64,000 bases of DNA from Larix kaempferi (taxonomy: Eukaryota > Streptophyta > Pinopsida > Pinales > Pinaceae): the NCBI GenBank assembly GCA_027924585.1, contig BSBM01000361.1, forward strand, positions 65,067,501 to 65,131,500, given 5' to 3'. Each line of letters begins with the position of its first letter. Within the stretch, counting starts at the first letter, position 1. Shown here piece by piece: positions 46,717 through 57,563 of this stretch. The translations under genes and the position numbers were made by a program. The notes below the pieces were generated by a model. The model was not told the origin of the DNA, did not search any database, and was given only the letters and a program-made list of their open reading frames with translations.

Positions 46717-47283
46717 TGTTGGATCTTGTGCAACTTCGGAAGATATTATTCATTGTATCTTATTGTACTTGATTGTACCTGCTAAGGGAGATGAACTTGA
46801 TGTAATTTATCTATGTAAACCCTGAAAGAATCAATGTAAACCTTGGGGAGAAAAGAAGCAAAGTAAAAGATTAAAAATAAATTATTATTTGCCCCCCAAG
46901 TGAAGTCGGCCCAATCTCCTAGATAAGTCGGCTCAGTTAGGGTAAAAGGTCAGTTTGCACTTGTATAAATAAGAGGTAAAGTGCACCTCATTATCTCGTT
47001 CACTCACTTCACAATTTCGCATCACTTGGGAGAGAGAGAAGTTCGCATAAGCTGGAGAAGGAAGTTATTTTAGGGTTTCCACTTGTGGAAAGTATTTTCA
47101 CATTTTCTCTTTTATCTTTGTACTCTGATCTCAGGATTATCATCTCTATACGAAGGTTGCTGGGTTTTTCCCAATTGGGTTTCCCAGGATAAACTTTGTG
47201 TTATTGTTTTGTGCTTTGTCTTTCTTCTAGTGTTCTTGTTTATGCATTTGAATTATTATGCTATGAATGTATGAAATTTAACA
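46717..47283 (+). mobile_element. probable solo LTR
   Basis: 567 bp starting TGTTGGATC and ending AAATTTAACA, with near-matching flanks GGTAA (46712-46716) and TGTAA (47284-47288). It holds two GTCGGCYC words (46904, 46927) followed by the TATA box GTATAAATAAGAG (about 46965) and a GAGAGAGAAG leader. Layout and ends resemble the solo LTR at 29310-30794, but it is much shorter. Confidence 0.65.
46961..46974 (+). promoter_or_regulatory. LTR TATA box
   Basis: TGTATAAATAAGAG downstream of two GTCGGCYC words (46904, 46927) in the probable solo LTR 46717-47283. Confidence 0.6.
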
Positions 47284-47479
47284 TGTAAAGACTTCTCAAA
47301 CCACAAGGCCAAAGAAGTAACCACAAGGTGGGAAGACAACCCTATTACCCACAAGACCAAAACCAACAAGGTGGGAAAACAACTTTTCTAATTATAAGAC
47401 CAAGGGTGTAATAACAAGGTGGGGATACATGTCATTTATATCTCTCTCAAATGTACAGGTGTTCCATGCACTAACTGAA

Positions 47480-47880
47480 AGTTCTATCATCACCATATAA
47501 GGAAGGTCTCCACTGGATGATGCGATCCTGTTGTCCTCCTCACTGCTCCCGAGGTCAAGTGCTAGTGGCTCCATCAAGGGATGGCCAGTCCCTTGAGAAG
47601 ACACCCTAGCTGAACCATCTCGAAGACCTGGGAGAGGAGGACATCACACATCATCATCTTGGTTAACTGACCAAGATCCACCTAGTTAACTGACTAGGTA
47701 CGTACCTGCAGGAACTGCTTGGTCCCAGACCAAGAATCTGCCTGGTCCTAGATCAAGATGTCTCTGTCTCTGCATGCAGGTTCTGCTTGGTCCTCGTGAC
47801 CATGAAACTGTCTAGTCCTAGACCAGAATACCCTAGAGACAGATAGGGGTCCTAGCCACATGCTAGGGACTTTGCCATGG
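47480..47880 (-). repeat. hairpin-rich repeat related to the 29.3-kb LTR
   Basis: Perfect inverted repeats CTTGGT-TAACTG-ACCAAG, CCTAGT-TAACTG-ACTAGG and CTTGGTC-CCA-GACCAAG, and several decayed ones. CTTCTCAAGGGACTG, which follows the hairpin array of the solo LTR near 29620, occurs here on the minus strand (about 47587-47601). It is a degraded, inverted member of the same repeat. Confidence 0.7.
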
Positions 47881-50800
47881 CATCAACCTTCTTGGTCCTG
47901 TTATCAATCAACTTGTAGTTGCCCTTAATGATGATCCTATTCAAGATAGTAGAGGGGATAGGAAACTAAAGAGGTGACATAAGAGGGCCTCGATCCCCAA
48001 GATGGATTGGTTGTCACGCTAATCAAGGCACTCTTCGCTTCTTGCTATCCAAGCCCTAGATAGCAATGAGGGAGACCCAGATCAATTCTCGATAGGAGAG
48101 ATCTAACCAAAACACCAGATCAAAGTTCAAACCAACAAGCTAGAGTACGTAAGGTGTTAGGTATGATAAACCCTAGATCTATGGATCAAGTCACAAGGTG
48201 AGTTAAGTTTGGATCAAGAGGCTTAAAAGATGTAAATGTTGACCCAATGTGAAAGTTCAAGTTACTTATGAATATAAGAACTAGATCCAGGATCAAGGCA
48301 TTAGCAAATGAAAAATATTTCTTTTGCCTTGGGAAACGTGTCCAAGGTAGAAGGGTTAAGATCAAGATGAGGCTATCTAGTACCTTTAGACTGAGACTTG
48401 GTGAAGGATATGACAATGTCTTAACTTACAAGTCAAAAAGATGCTCAAACAACCTGGAAACAAGGCAAAATCAAGGAGGGCACAAGGGTAAATAACCAGT
48501 GCCTAGGGATTAGGGCCAGATGGAGTCCACCAAGGGTGATGCCCTTGAGAACCCACTTTGGGCTAGCCCTAAAGTGAAAAACCCAAAAATCTTTCTCTAA
48601 GATTGCAAATTAAATGAGCTGAGAATTTTTATAAGATTTAACAGTTAGGGTTTGAAAGTAAATGACAGATGGGTAAGTTAAAGGAAAAAAATACGTACCT
48701 TGAGAGCATACCTGGATGATGAGAATGGATGCTGGAATGACGAGGACTACTCCCGCAAAGATCAAATGAATATTTGGCGTGTTCTCTTGATCCCACGATT
48801 TGCTAAGTCCACAAGTGCGCCCCTCTCTTCCTGCAAACCAAGGAAATAAAATCAATCAGTAAACAACAATGAGGGTAAATGCAAGCAAGAGGTAAAATGC
48901 AAAGAATAATTGGTACAAAGACAAAACTACTCCTTGAATAAACCGGATCTGAGAGAGAGAGACAAGGTGAGTCTCCCCAGCCAGTGCGCCCCTCTTCCAA
49001 ATCGTCCTCTTCACCTGCAAGTAAAATTATGGATCGAAAATGTGCCAAGATATCCACCAAGATCTTTCAGTGCAATGGAAAAGTAGTTTCAATCACCATA
49101 GCCAAACATCCAAGCCAAGATCACAAGAATTTATCACAAAATATTTCTTCTATTCCAGTAGCAAAGAGCCAAAAGTCCCTTTACAATGAGGGGGGTCTCT
49201 TCTTTAAATAGGAATGCGAGAGACCAAAACCCTAACCACATTTTAAATGAGTGGTTGAGATCATAAGATACAACAATCATGATCAACGACTAAGATGAGC
49301 CGGAACAAGAATACATGGATCACTCTAAGAGAGGGGGACGTGTTTCCTCAATGACGCCATAGGGGGAACATGTGACACAACATGACTAAGAAACACAACA
49401 TAGCACTTTTTTGGGGGGGTCTAGGAGATACTATATTCACTAGACTAATGCCCCAACTACATGAAATAATACATACATCATAAAGTGATAAAAATCACTA
49501 GGACGTTTTGTCCCAATAATACAAGAAAACCCCCAAATAATAACTTGGAGGACATGTGGACCTCACTGAAGCTGTAGACTGTGCTTGAAGGTGTGGGATG
49601 CATCATAGTAACTCTCTGATCAAACCTCATGCCATTTCCTTGCCTTATTTTCCCAAATCAATTTCCTTAGTGACCATTTCTTCCATTTTTATTGCCCAAA
49701 TATCACTTATAAAATAATAAAATGCATGTAACACTCTGGCAAGTACCCTGGGCACAAATCTGAGTGCACCCAAATGTCTAAGAGCATGGTAATATAGTAA
49801 TAACGAGTGGCTGGATCCCATACTCCCTCTATAGCGCCCTACGAGAACCAAAAAGATCTCAAAATGTGTTGACATGCAATTTTATATGGCAAATATGCAA
49901 TAAAGTGATAAAATAACCATAACCTCATCTGTAAGTGCCCGAAATTGATATCTGCGTGTACCAATGAACTCAAGGTCCAAATCTAGTAAGGCTGAGTACT
50001 CATACATCATGTGACCACCTGGATAATCATTTGTAAGCTCAACCATGCCCAAACAATAAAAATAATGGTTTGTAAATAATAATAATGATACAAATCCTTC
50101 AAATCATCACATGAACCTGTGTTTGATGCATGGAACCATCAAATGGGCACCATAGGACCACAAATAATCAATCTCGAACATCATCGGTCCAACTCATTCT
50201 ACGATTGACTTAGTCAAACTGGGTTGACCAGGTCAAAACTGATCAAAATAATGACCCAGGCTCAAATTGACTGATGCTACAAGTGCAAATGGATAAGATA
50301 TGCTCCTTTAAATATTTCAATAGCAAAACCAAAGCATGAAGTGACATTCTACTGGTGATTAAGCAAATAAAACATCAAGTATAAGTCTAGATTAAAGCAA
50401 TCAATTACTAAGAAAAATACCTCAAGTGTATACTCATTTTATGGACGTGACCATTTTGCTAGAAATGGGTGAAGGTGGAACAAATGAGGCTAGGACAAGG
50501 GGATGACTTTACAACTTCAACACTGTGACACTTTGGATAAAGGGAAAGGGAAAGCCACCTAAGCATATGTTGAACAGAAAATACACAAGGAATTGTGGTG
50601 TCTCACAAATAGAATAAGTTGTTTAGAGGAGTGCCCATTCAACTTTAACAAATGTCTACAATTCACATCCAAGCTTGAAACCAACTCCGTGAGGATCTTT
50701 TCTAGAACCATCGTGACTAGCTGCATAGTTAACCGTAACTTGAGGTTCTAGTGACACTTAGAATTAGCCGTCCTTTACTCTATCGCACATCCCAACCAAT

Positions 50801-51457
50801 AGACTCCGGGAGGAATTAATCATTACATTTCAGATAGCATGGCCAACAGTCTTTAGATTTAGCATACATTTAACCACTGCTTTTTAGGCCTTATGACTCT
50901 TCGGATTTTGCATGTGCTTAGATGCACGACTAATTGCAGCTTTCATCCAAGGTGCTTTACATTTCATTTTATAGCCCTTTTCATTGTGCTTAAAACCATA
51001 GTTTTAAACTTTTACTTTATATTTATTATGGGCTTGCATTTAAGAAGATATAACAATGAATAAGATAATGCATATAATGATGGTAGAATAATTTGCTTCA
51101 AGTCTTAGCTGGCACAACTCAGGACCAAACATCGGGGGCAACCGACCAAAGAGGTCAAGGCTTCAGAAACCAATTCACCTAAGCTCAAGAACCAACACCA
51201 ACGAGTTCTCCTGGCCTAGAAGGATCAAGGCTTCAACAAGTTATGTTGTACAACTCAGAGCTGAGACACATAATAATAGGGAGTCTATCCAACATTGAGG
51301 CATAAGTGTGGAAATCTTCAATATCACAAGCTACAGTGTAAGTCATGTCACAACCAATAACGGGGGATAACGGATGGACGGGGAAAGTGACAAGTGATGC
51401 CATAACTAGCAAGCCATAACTGGTGGGAATGACCAAGTCCATACTACTAAGAGGGTG
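47881..51457. repeat. degraded retrotransposon sequence, no gene
   Basis: 47880-49430 has no identifiable domain; there is a G run at 49412. 50100-50700 is the reverse complement, with divergence, of about 58700-59190 (shared words for GACCTAGTCAAAC.GGTTTGACC, GTGAGGCA, AAGTTGTTTAGAG). It is one more copy of the repeat described at 57564-60307, in inverted orientation. Confidence 0.5.
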
Positions 51458-51863
51458 AGACCTGTTGCCATCGGAACACGCACCTGAGGGTTATCACAAC
51501 AAAAATCTTCAAGCTGCTTAGGTGCGATTCCTTGGGTGGAAAGTCTCGAGTCAAGTACTGTCACTTGATCTTGACTCCTCCGTTTAGGCAGAACTCCTAA
51601 CGAAACCAAGGGGGGTAGTCCCTATGAGTTACTAAGGCTGATTAAGCATTAGATTTATGATCGGGTAAGTTTTTAGAAGTTTTGAATAAGATTTAACTGA
51701 AAGCAAAAAAGTCACTTGTAGATATGAATTAAGATCAACAACATAAGATAGTTATAAGCAATACAAGATCTGATAGAAGATTGAAATGCTATAAACAAGA
51801 TCAGTGCCAAAACGAAGTCAAAAATGCGTGCTGTTGTATTGTAAATGTTTTGCGAGTGCTTCT

Positions 51864-52727
51864 TGTAAATTTCCTTAAAACCCAACTAGGGCTAAAAGCA
51901 TGCCAATTAATTGCTACCAATAACCACACATGGATTTCTTCACTATGCAACAGAATAATAAATACTGAAAGAAATATAGCAGCAATCACATCAATAAAGA
52001 CAACTCGGTCTTTTTGGGTATAAACCCCGGACAAAACCCAAGATGGGAAAACCGATGCAGCAGTATGAGAGTATATTTTATTTCAGAAAATATGGAGCCT
52101 TTTACAAATAAAAAAATCTTTCAGCGCACAATGGTAAAATCGAATCACACATAAATAATGAGAAAAACCTGTTTGCTGGCACAGACCCCAATGCAGCAAG
52201 CTACTGCTGTTGTACGACTTGCTGTACGGATCCGTACGACTGTACATACTGTATTGTACGGACTGTACGAACTTCCGTACGGTCACCTCTACCCGCTGCT
52301 GTTTCTCTCTCTTGCAAATCTGCCTTCGTTTTCTGGTTTTCTGCTCCTCCGTCTTCTTCTCAAAAATCACTTTCTCTCACACTCCTTTTCTCCGTCTCTG
52401 TCAGAATGCAATTGTGTCCTCTCCACCAATCGATCTTTCTTTTATAACTCAATGCTAAGCGAAAACCCTAATCTCACTATAGATCTAAGGTTGAGATCCT
52501 TCGGTGAGAATGGATGGTCAAGATTAGATCTTGCCATTACTATTTTTCCACTTATACTTTATAAAAAGTATTTCATTAAGTCAATAATTAATTAGATCAC
52601 TTTAATTAATTTTCCAAAGTGAACTTAGGAAAAGTTAATTAAAATACAATTGGCTTCCAATTAATGTCTTCTGCATGCAAGGACACATGCATGCAAGAAG
52701 ACCTTCCTTCGTTGTCACTTTCTAACA
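51864..52727 (-). mobile_element. copia solo LTR
   Basis: 864 bp, TGTAAATTTCC...TTTCTAACA on the + strand, with perfect 5-bp duplicates CTTCT (51859-51863 and 52728-52732). On the minus strand it starts TGTTAGAAAGTGACAACG. It carries a TGTACGG/CCGTACG cluster at 52205-52285 and, like the LTR at 379-1569, the order AACCC leader, GGGAAAACC, TGTACGG cluster and CTCTC tract, so the two are probably one family. Confidence 0.85.
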
Positions 52728-54199
52728 CTTCTTGGTCAGTTTTAATTTATTATGAGATGGGATTTTATTACGGGAAGGGGGAGCTCTAGATATACCGTGA
52801 GGTACAAGGAGTAATGTCCGGAAGTTAACTAAAGATGGCTCCTCACGAAGACGTGTGGGATGGAATGGAGTCTCGAGGGTGGTGTTCAACACTACACCAA
52901 CAAGGGTGTTGCCTAACTGTGCCCTGAGGTCGCCTCCGAGTGGTTCCTGCTTCTCTTGAGAAATTTCCCGACACAATGATTAAGGTCGGCGTGTCAGATT
53001 TTCACTATGTTCAGGGTAGTTAATTTTATTAGGATGAGTTTTTATTAGATGTGAAGAATTATGGAGCAGTTGCAACTCTTTCTGATTTCCCACAGGCCGA
53101 GGCCAATGCCCGCAAGGGGAAAGAGCATACTTTGAGTTGGAAACTAACTATATGTTTCGTTTGATTGCAAAAGGTAAATAACTAAAGTAAAGTGTTATGC
53201 TAATTACTACAGGCAAGGAGTCTCTTTTCTGATCATCTGATCATGTACTCAGGCACAACCCTTTATGTAACGACGAGAGCATAGTTTGGGAAAACAATGC
53301 CAAATTTATTACTTTGAAGCAAAAATTGAAACGACTAAAACAATATTTATAATGTTTTAAATTTAAAAGTATGTTGCTTGATGTGTGTGTGTGTGTTTGT
53401 GCTTAAACCGAAAATAAAACTTGTTAGAAAAAATCATGCCATAAAATAATGCGAATCCCCCCAGGTTGGATGGGGTGTGGGTGTTGGGTAGCCCACTTGC
53501 TCTTCCTTTATTTATGATTTACAATGAACTTTTTTTGGAGAAAATGCCTTCTATTTTTACAGATCTAGATCCAAAAGGCTTACAAAAAATGCGAAGGGTG
53601 AATGTCGGATGAAGCTACGATGCTCCAGGAAGCTCTGGAATGGCCCAAACTTGAATTTTTTGACCCAAAAGTGCCAAAACCTGCTAAAAAATAAAACAGG
53701 ACAGCGAGCTAATTAGTGTTAGAAAATGCCCAAAATCACTTTTAAAAGTGATTTGGGTAATTTAAAAAATTATGGAAAAAATTTAGGTTAATCTACTTGT
53801 TAAAATTGAATGAAAATGATCCAAAAGGACAAGTCCTTTTGAGGATTTTGGCGTGCTTTTGAGGGTAGCCAATGAAGCACTTTTAAATTTCTAAATAAAC
53901 TTTTAAAACCCAATATAAAGCTACTCTAACATGCCTTAGGACTTTTCAATAAATTACTTGCATGAGGAAGCTTAAAGATGCTAGATCTAGTGTGGAATAT
54001 AAACTTTTGGAAACTAAGATTTAAGCAAAATACAAAATCAGATCTATGTATGATATTTATTTTCAACCAAAATAGATCCGAGAAGAACAGTAACCAAGGA
54101 GATTTTCTTTAAACTTATGAAGAGAGAGAAAGGAAGAAAGGAAGCTTGGTGTTGGATGGATCAACTGAAGAGATTTCCAGTGACATTTTGTGGACTATG

Positions 54200-56395
54200 T
54201 GATGAATATAGTTGTCATTGATGACAACATTAATGACAAAGAAGCAGCTTGGCATAAAACACAAGTGGCAAGCAAGCACAAGGCATTTATGGAAAGATTA
54301 ATGTTTGGCACATGACTTGGAGAAGACAGAAGACAAGGTGATAGGCTTTTGCAACACCTTGCGGGCATGTGGAGATCACCATGAGATGGACATTAAAGCT
54401 AAAGATTAAGGGCTTCGCCTGATTGGGCTTTGGAACACCAAAGTGGGCAAATGACCCATTCTGTGGTCTTATGTGGTTTGTGGTGGCTTAATGGGGTATT
54501 GAAACCCTTGAAGATGTTGACAACCTTATTGAAAAAGCCCTCCTTGTAGATCATGATAACCTTGGAGGAAGCGTTGATAATATGGAGCCCATGGTCATAA
54601 TCTTGCATGTGGAATGATGGAATGCCCTTGGAAGCCCTAATGGCTTAATAATGAAGACACCCTTGCTTTTTTGGATCTTGTTGGAATACAACAAACCCTA
54701 AGGTTGACTTGGAAGGGGTTGTGTGACAAAATAAAATGACAAAAACATTTTGGTGACCTTGATGGCTTGTGGACAAACCCTAAAACCTCCTCAAATAGTG
54801 GTCCAATGACTTATGAACAAAAACAAGCTAAATAATAATTAAAATTAAAAATACAACAAGTCGGCTCCATAAATTCTAATTTAAATAAAGAATAAAAATT
54901 ATATAGTATGTCGTCTCAGATTATTTTTTAAGTTTGAACCAGTATAAATAGGAGTGAAAATGCCATTCAAAAACGTGAGAAAAAAAGGAGCTCGCAGCTG
55001 TTATATAACTGAGGAATTTCGGGGGTTTACTGGTCCACTGAGGCAGCGAACTAAGGAGTAGCAGACCTGAAGTTTGCAGCATCAACATCCTTTACTTTTA
55101 CACTCCAAACATGCCAACAAAATAGTGAGGAACTGAACCTGTGGAGGATGAAACTCGGGTAGCAGCAGAGGTTTAGGGCTTGTTATTTTCAACAGCAGAA
55201 CTGATTCTAATGTCTTGATGCATGCAAACCATCAACACTGAGCAGTTTGAAGCCATATTCGTAGACATACACAGCTTAGCCTTTGTGAGGCATCCGAAGA
55301 GGCAGATGAAGTGACAGACAAAAAATCGGGTTTGACTGGTTCAGTTAGTGATGGTGTGTAAATTTCAGTGAAGAAGTATGGAGAATTTCGCTTGGTTCAG
55401 TTAGCTCCGATTTTTGACAGTGAACAATTCGTGGTTGGAGCAAGAGGAGCAGCAGCAACAACAAGTTGTTTATACTTTTATCTTTTACTTTGGTTTGGCA
55501 AATTGTTGATCACATGAAGGATGAGTAAGACATGGTGGTGATGTGGACAATATGTTAAGAACACAATTCTGAATGCTAATGATAATGATGAGAACAGTTT
55601 GGTAACTACAGTAGCAGCATGAAGACTATATTTTTGTCTTTGACCGCTGGAGATATAATACTTGGGTGATTGATGTAGACATGGTGACAGCATGCTAAAG
55701 GGCAGAATATTGAATGCTGAGATGATAATGCTGGGCATGATAAAGCTTGGACAGCCTGGGTATTTGATGTACATGATGACTATGTGAAGTATATGGACAG
55801 AATGGAGATGATGATCTAGGGCTGCAGGTTGACATGTTAGGGCAGTAGAATGCTGATATGATTTGATGCTGAACATTTTGATGATAGCTGAAGCTTGATG
55901 ATAGTATGTATTTGGAGAAGAGACAAGTGCTGTAGTTGATGATATGACAGAGTTGATGACTTCTGTTGATGATGATGACAGTATGATTGATTGATGTAAT
56001 TTGTACATGCAATACAAGCAGGGTCTTGCTATGAATTGTACTTGAATACAAGCAGAATCTTGTATCCCTTTCTTAGTAGAATCTAAGAAAACCTAGGCAA
56101 TGTCCTAGAAATTGAGTAGGTGCTCTTGATTCAGTTGGTGCTGATTCACCTCATGGTTGTAGCCGGTCCAAAAACAAATGCAAAAAGATTACAAAATATG
56201 TCTTGTGTCTCTTGTCCAATGTGTTGGTGATTATGTGTTTTACATGGTGAATGACTAATGATACAGTACATTGATGAATATGTTATAGAAGTAAATGTGT
56301 GAATGATAATATAAGATTGTGATTGAAGTTGAATTTTGGATTAAGTATATGCTCACTGATTCACCCCCCCCTCTCAGTGAGCACTGTGTCTAACA
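54200..56395 (+). mobile_element. copia solo LTR, long
   Basis: 2,196 bp starting TGATGAATATAGTTGTCATTG and ending CACTGTGTCTAACA, with perfect 5-bp duplicates CTATG (54195-54199 and 56396-56400). GTTGTCATTGATGACAACA near the start and GATTCACCCCCCCCTCTCAG near the end are usual marks of long plant copia LTRs. GTCGGCTCC (54860) and GTCGTCTCAG (54910) precede the TATA box AGTATAAATAGGAG (about 54951). 55480-56050 has TGATGATGA-rich sequence that opens long minus-strand frames without similarity. Confidence 0.88.
54951..54964 (+). promoter_or_regulatory. LTR TATA box
   Basis: AGTATAAATAGGAG, a canonical plant TATA box, about 40-90 bp downstream of two GTCGKCTC words in the solo LTR 54200-56395. 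Confidence 0.6.
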
Positions 56396-57563
56396 CTATG
56401 TTTGGATGAATCCTTGGAGAATAAGAGAACAAACTTGTTCCAATACTTTTCTACGCTTTGTAACCTGTAATTAAAATTAGAAACTTGCCAAAGAGATTGT
56501 GAGATCCGGTAATAAACACATAAGAAATCAATAAAGCATGTCAATAAACTTATTAAACAATACTACATTAGATCTCTAGATATGCACGATTAAAAGAAAC
56601 TAGTAATAAGCTTATTACTTGATCCTTTCCTATCAATTGATACCAATCCTTTCAAAGCCAAATTCACTATACGATTGAACAAGAATCTAAAGATACATGC
56701 TACCTCAAGCTAATACAACAATGATCATCCACAAGAGAGCATGGCACCATGTAGCCTCCAAAGCTTCAACTTTATTCCAACAACAAACAATAGAAAATAT
56801 TACAATAGCAAGCTTCTCTCAACACAACTCCCACTAGTTTAAATGAGAGAATGAAGCCTCATTATATAGCAAAACCAAGAGAAATCCTCTTTGACACTTG
56901 GAGAAATGAGTTGATACACTTGGAAAAGGCTTGTTGACACATGTGAGAGGTTTGGGGGGTTAATGACACCTTTTTTCAACCATTTGACACTTTTCAACCT
57001 CTACTTGAGACCTCTCCTACCACAAATTCGCCCCCCCTTTGGTGGATCTCCAATCTTCAATCAAATCATTATTTATTTGCTCAATATTCTCCTTGATTTG
57101 ATTTCCAATCAAAGGAGATTTGATTCCAACACATTTCCTTGATCGGTGGGATTGGGATTTTGCCTTTATTATGTCTTTTTTGCCAATTAAATTGGTCTTT
57201 TTGGGTTTTTTGAGTAAATATTATTTTCTAAGATAAATACTTACTCAAAACTTAGGATAAGTGGGTTTATGGGTTTAGTGGATGTTCTGGCATAGAAAAT
57301 GAGCATCCACTTGACAAATTATGCCCACAAACCATACTTTTATTACATTTTTAATTTTTCCATTTAAACTATTAAAAAATAGTCTAATTTTATGAGAAAG
57401 AATATTTTTCTCAGAATGTAAAAAAAACTTAAGGGGACCTAGCACATGTCCATACAACTCAATTGTAATGTCTAGCATGGTAATATACATTGCCACTTGG
57501 GCTCTAATAACCTCCTAGGGTCGAGAAATCATGCTGACCACCCCAACTTTGGAGGTGTTATCA

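Larger units (their letters stand above)
51463..57563 (-). repeat. gypsy-type LTR (solo?) hosting two nested solo LTRs
   Basis: It starts TGTTGCCATCGGAACACGCAC and runs to ...GGAGGTGTTATCA near 57563. It resembles the 3.25-kb LTR at 27394-32135 along its length (GACTCCTCCGTYTAGGC near the start; AATCCCCCCAGG block near 53455 versus GATCCCCCCTGGGGGG near 28397; TACTCAAAACTTAGGATAAGTGGG near 57240). Removing the two nested elements leaves about 3.0 kb. No internal region is attached on either side. The ends lack a matching target-site duplicate. Confidence 0.65.

Noticed and set aside
55478-56051. 179-codon minus-strand frame inside the long solo LTR
   Set aside because: Comes from TGATGA-rich sequence on the + strand; antisense to an LTR and without similarity.
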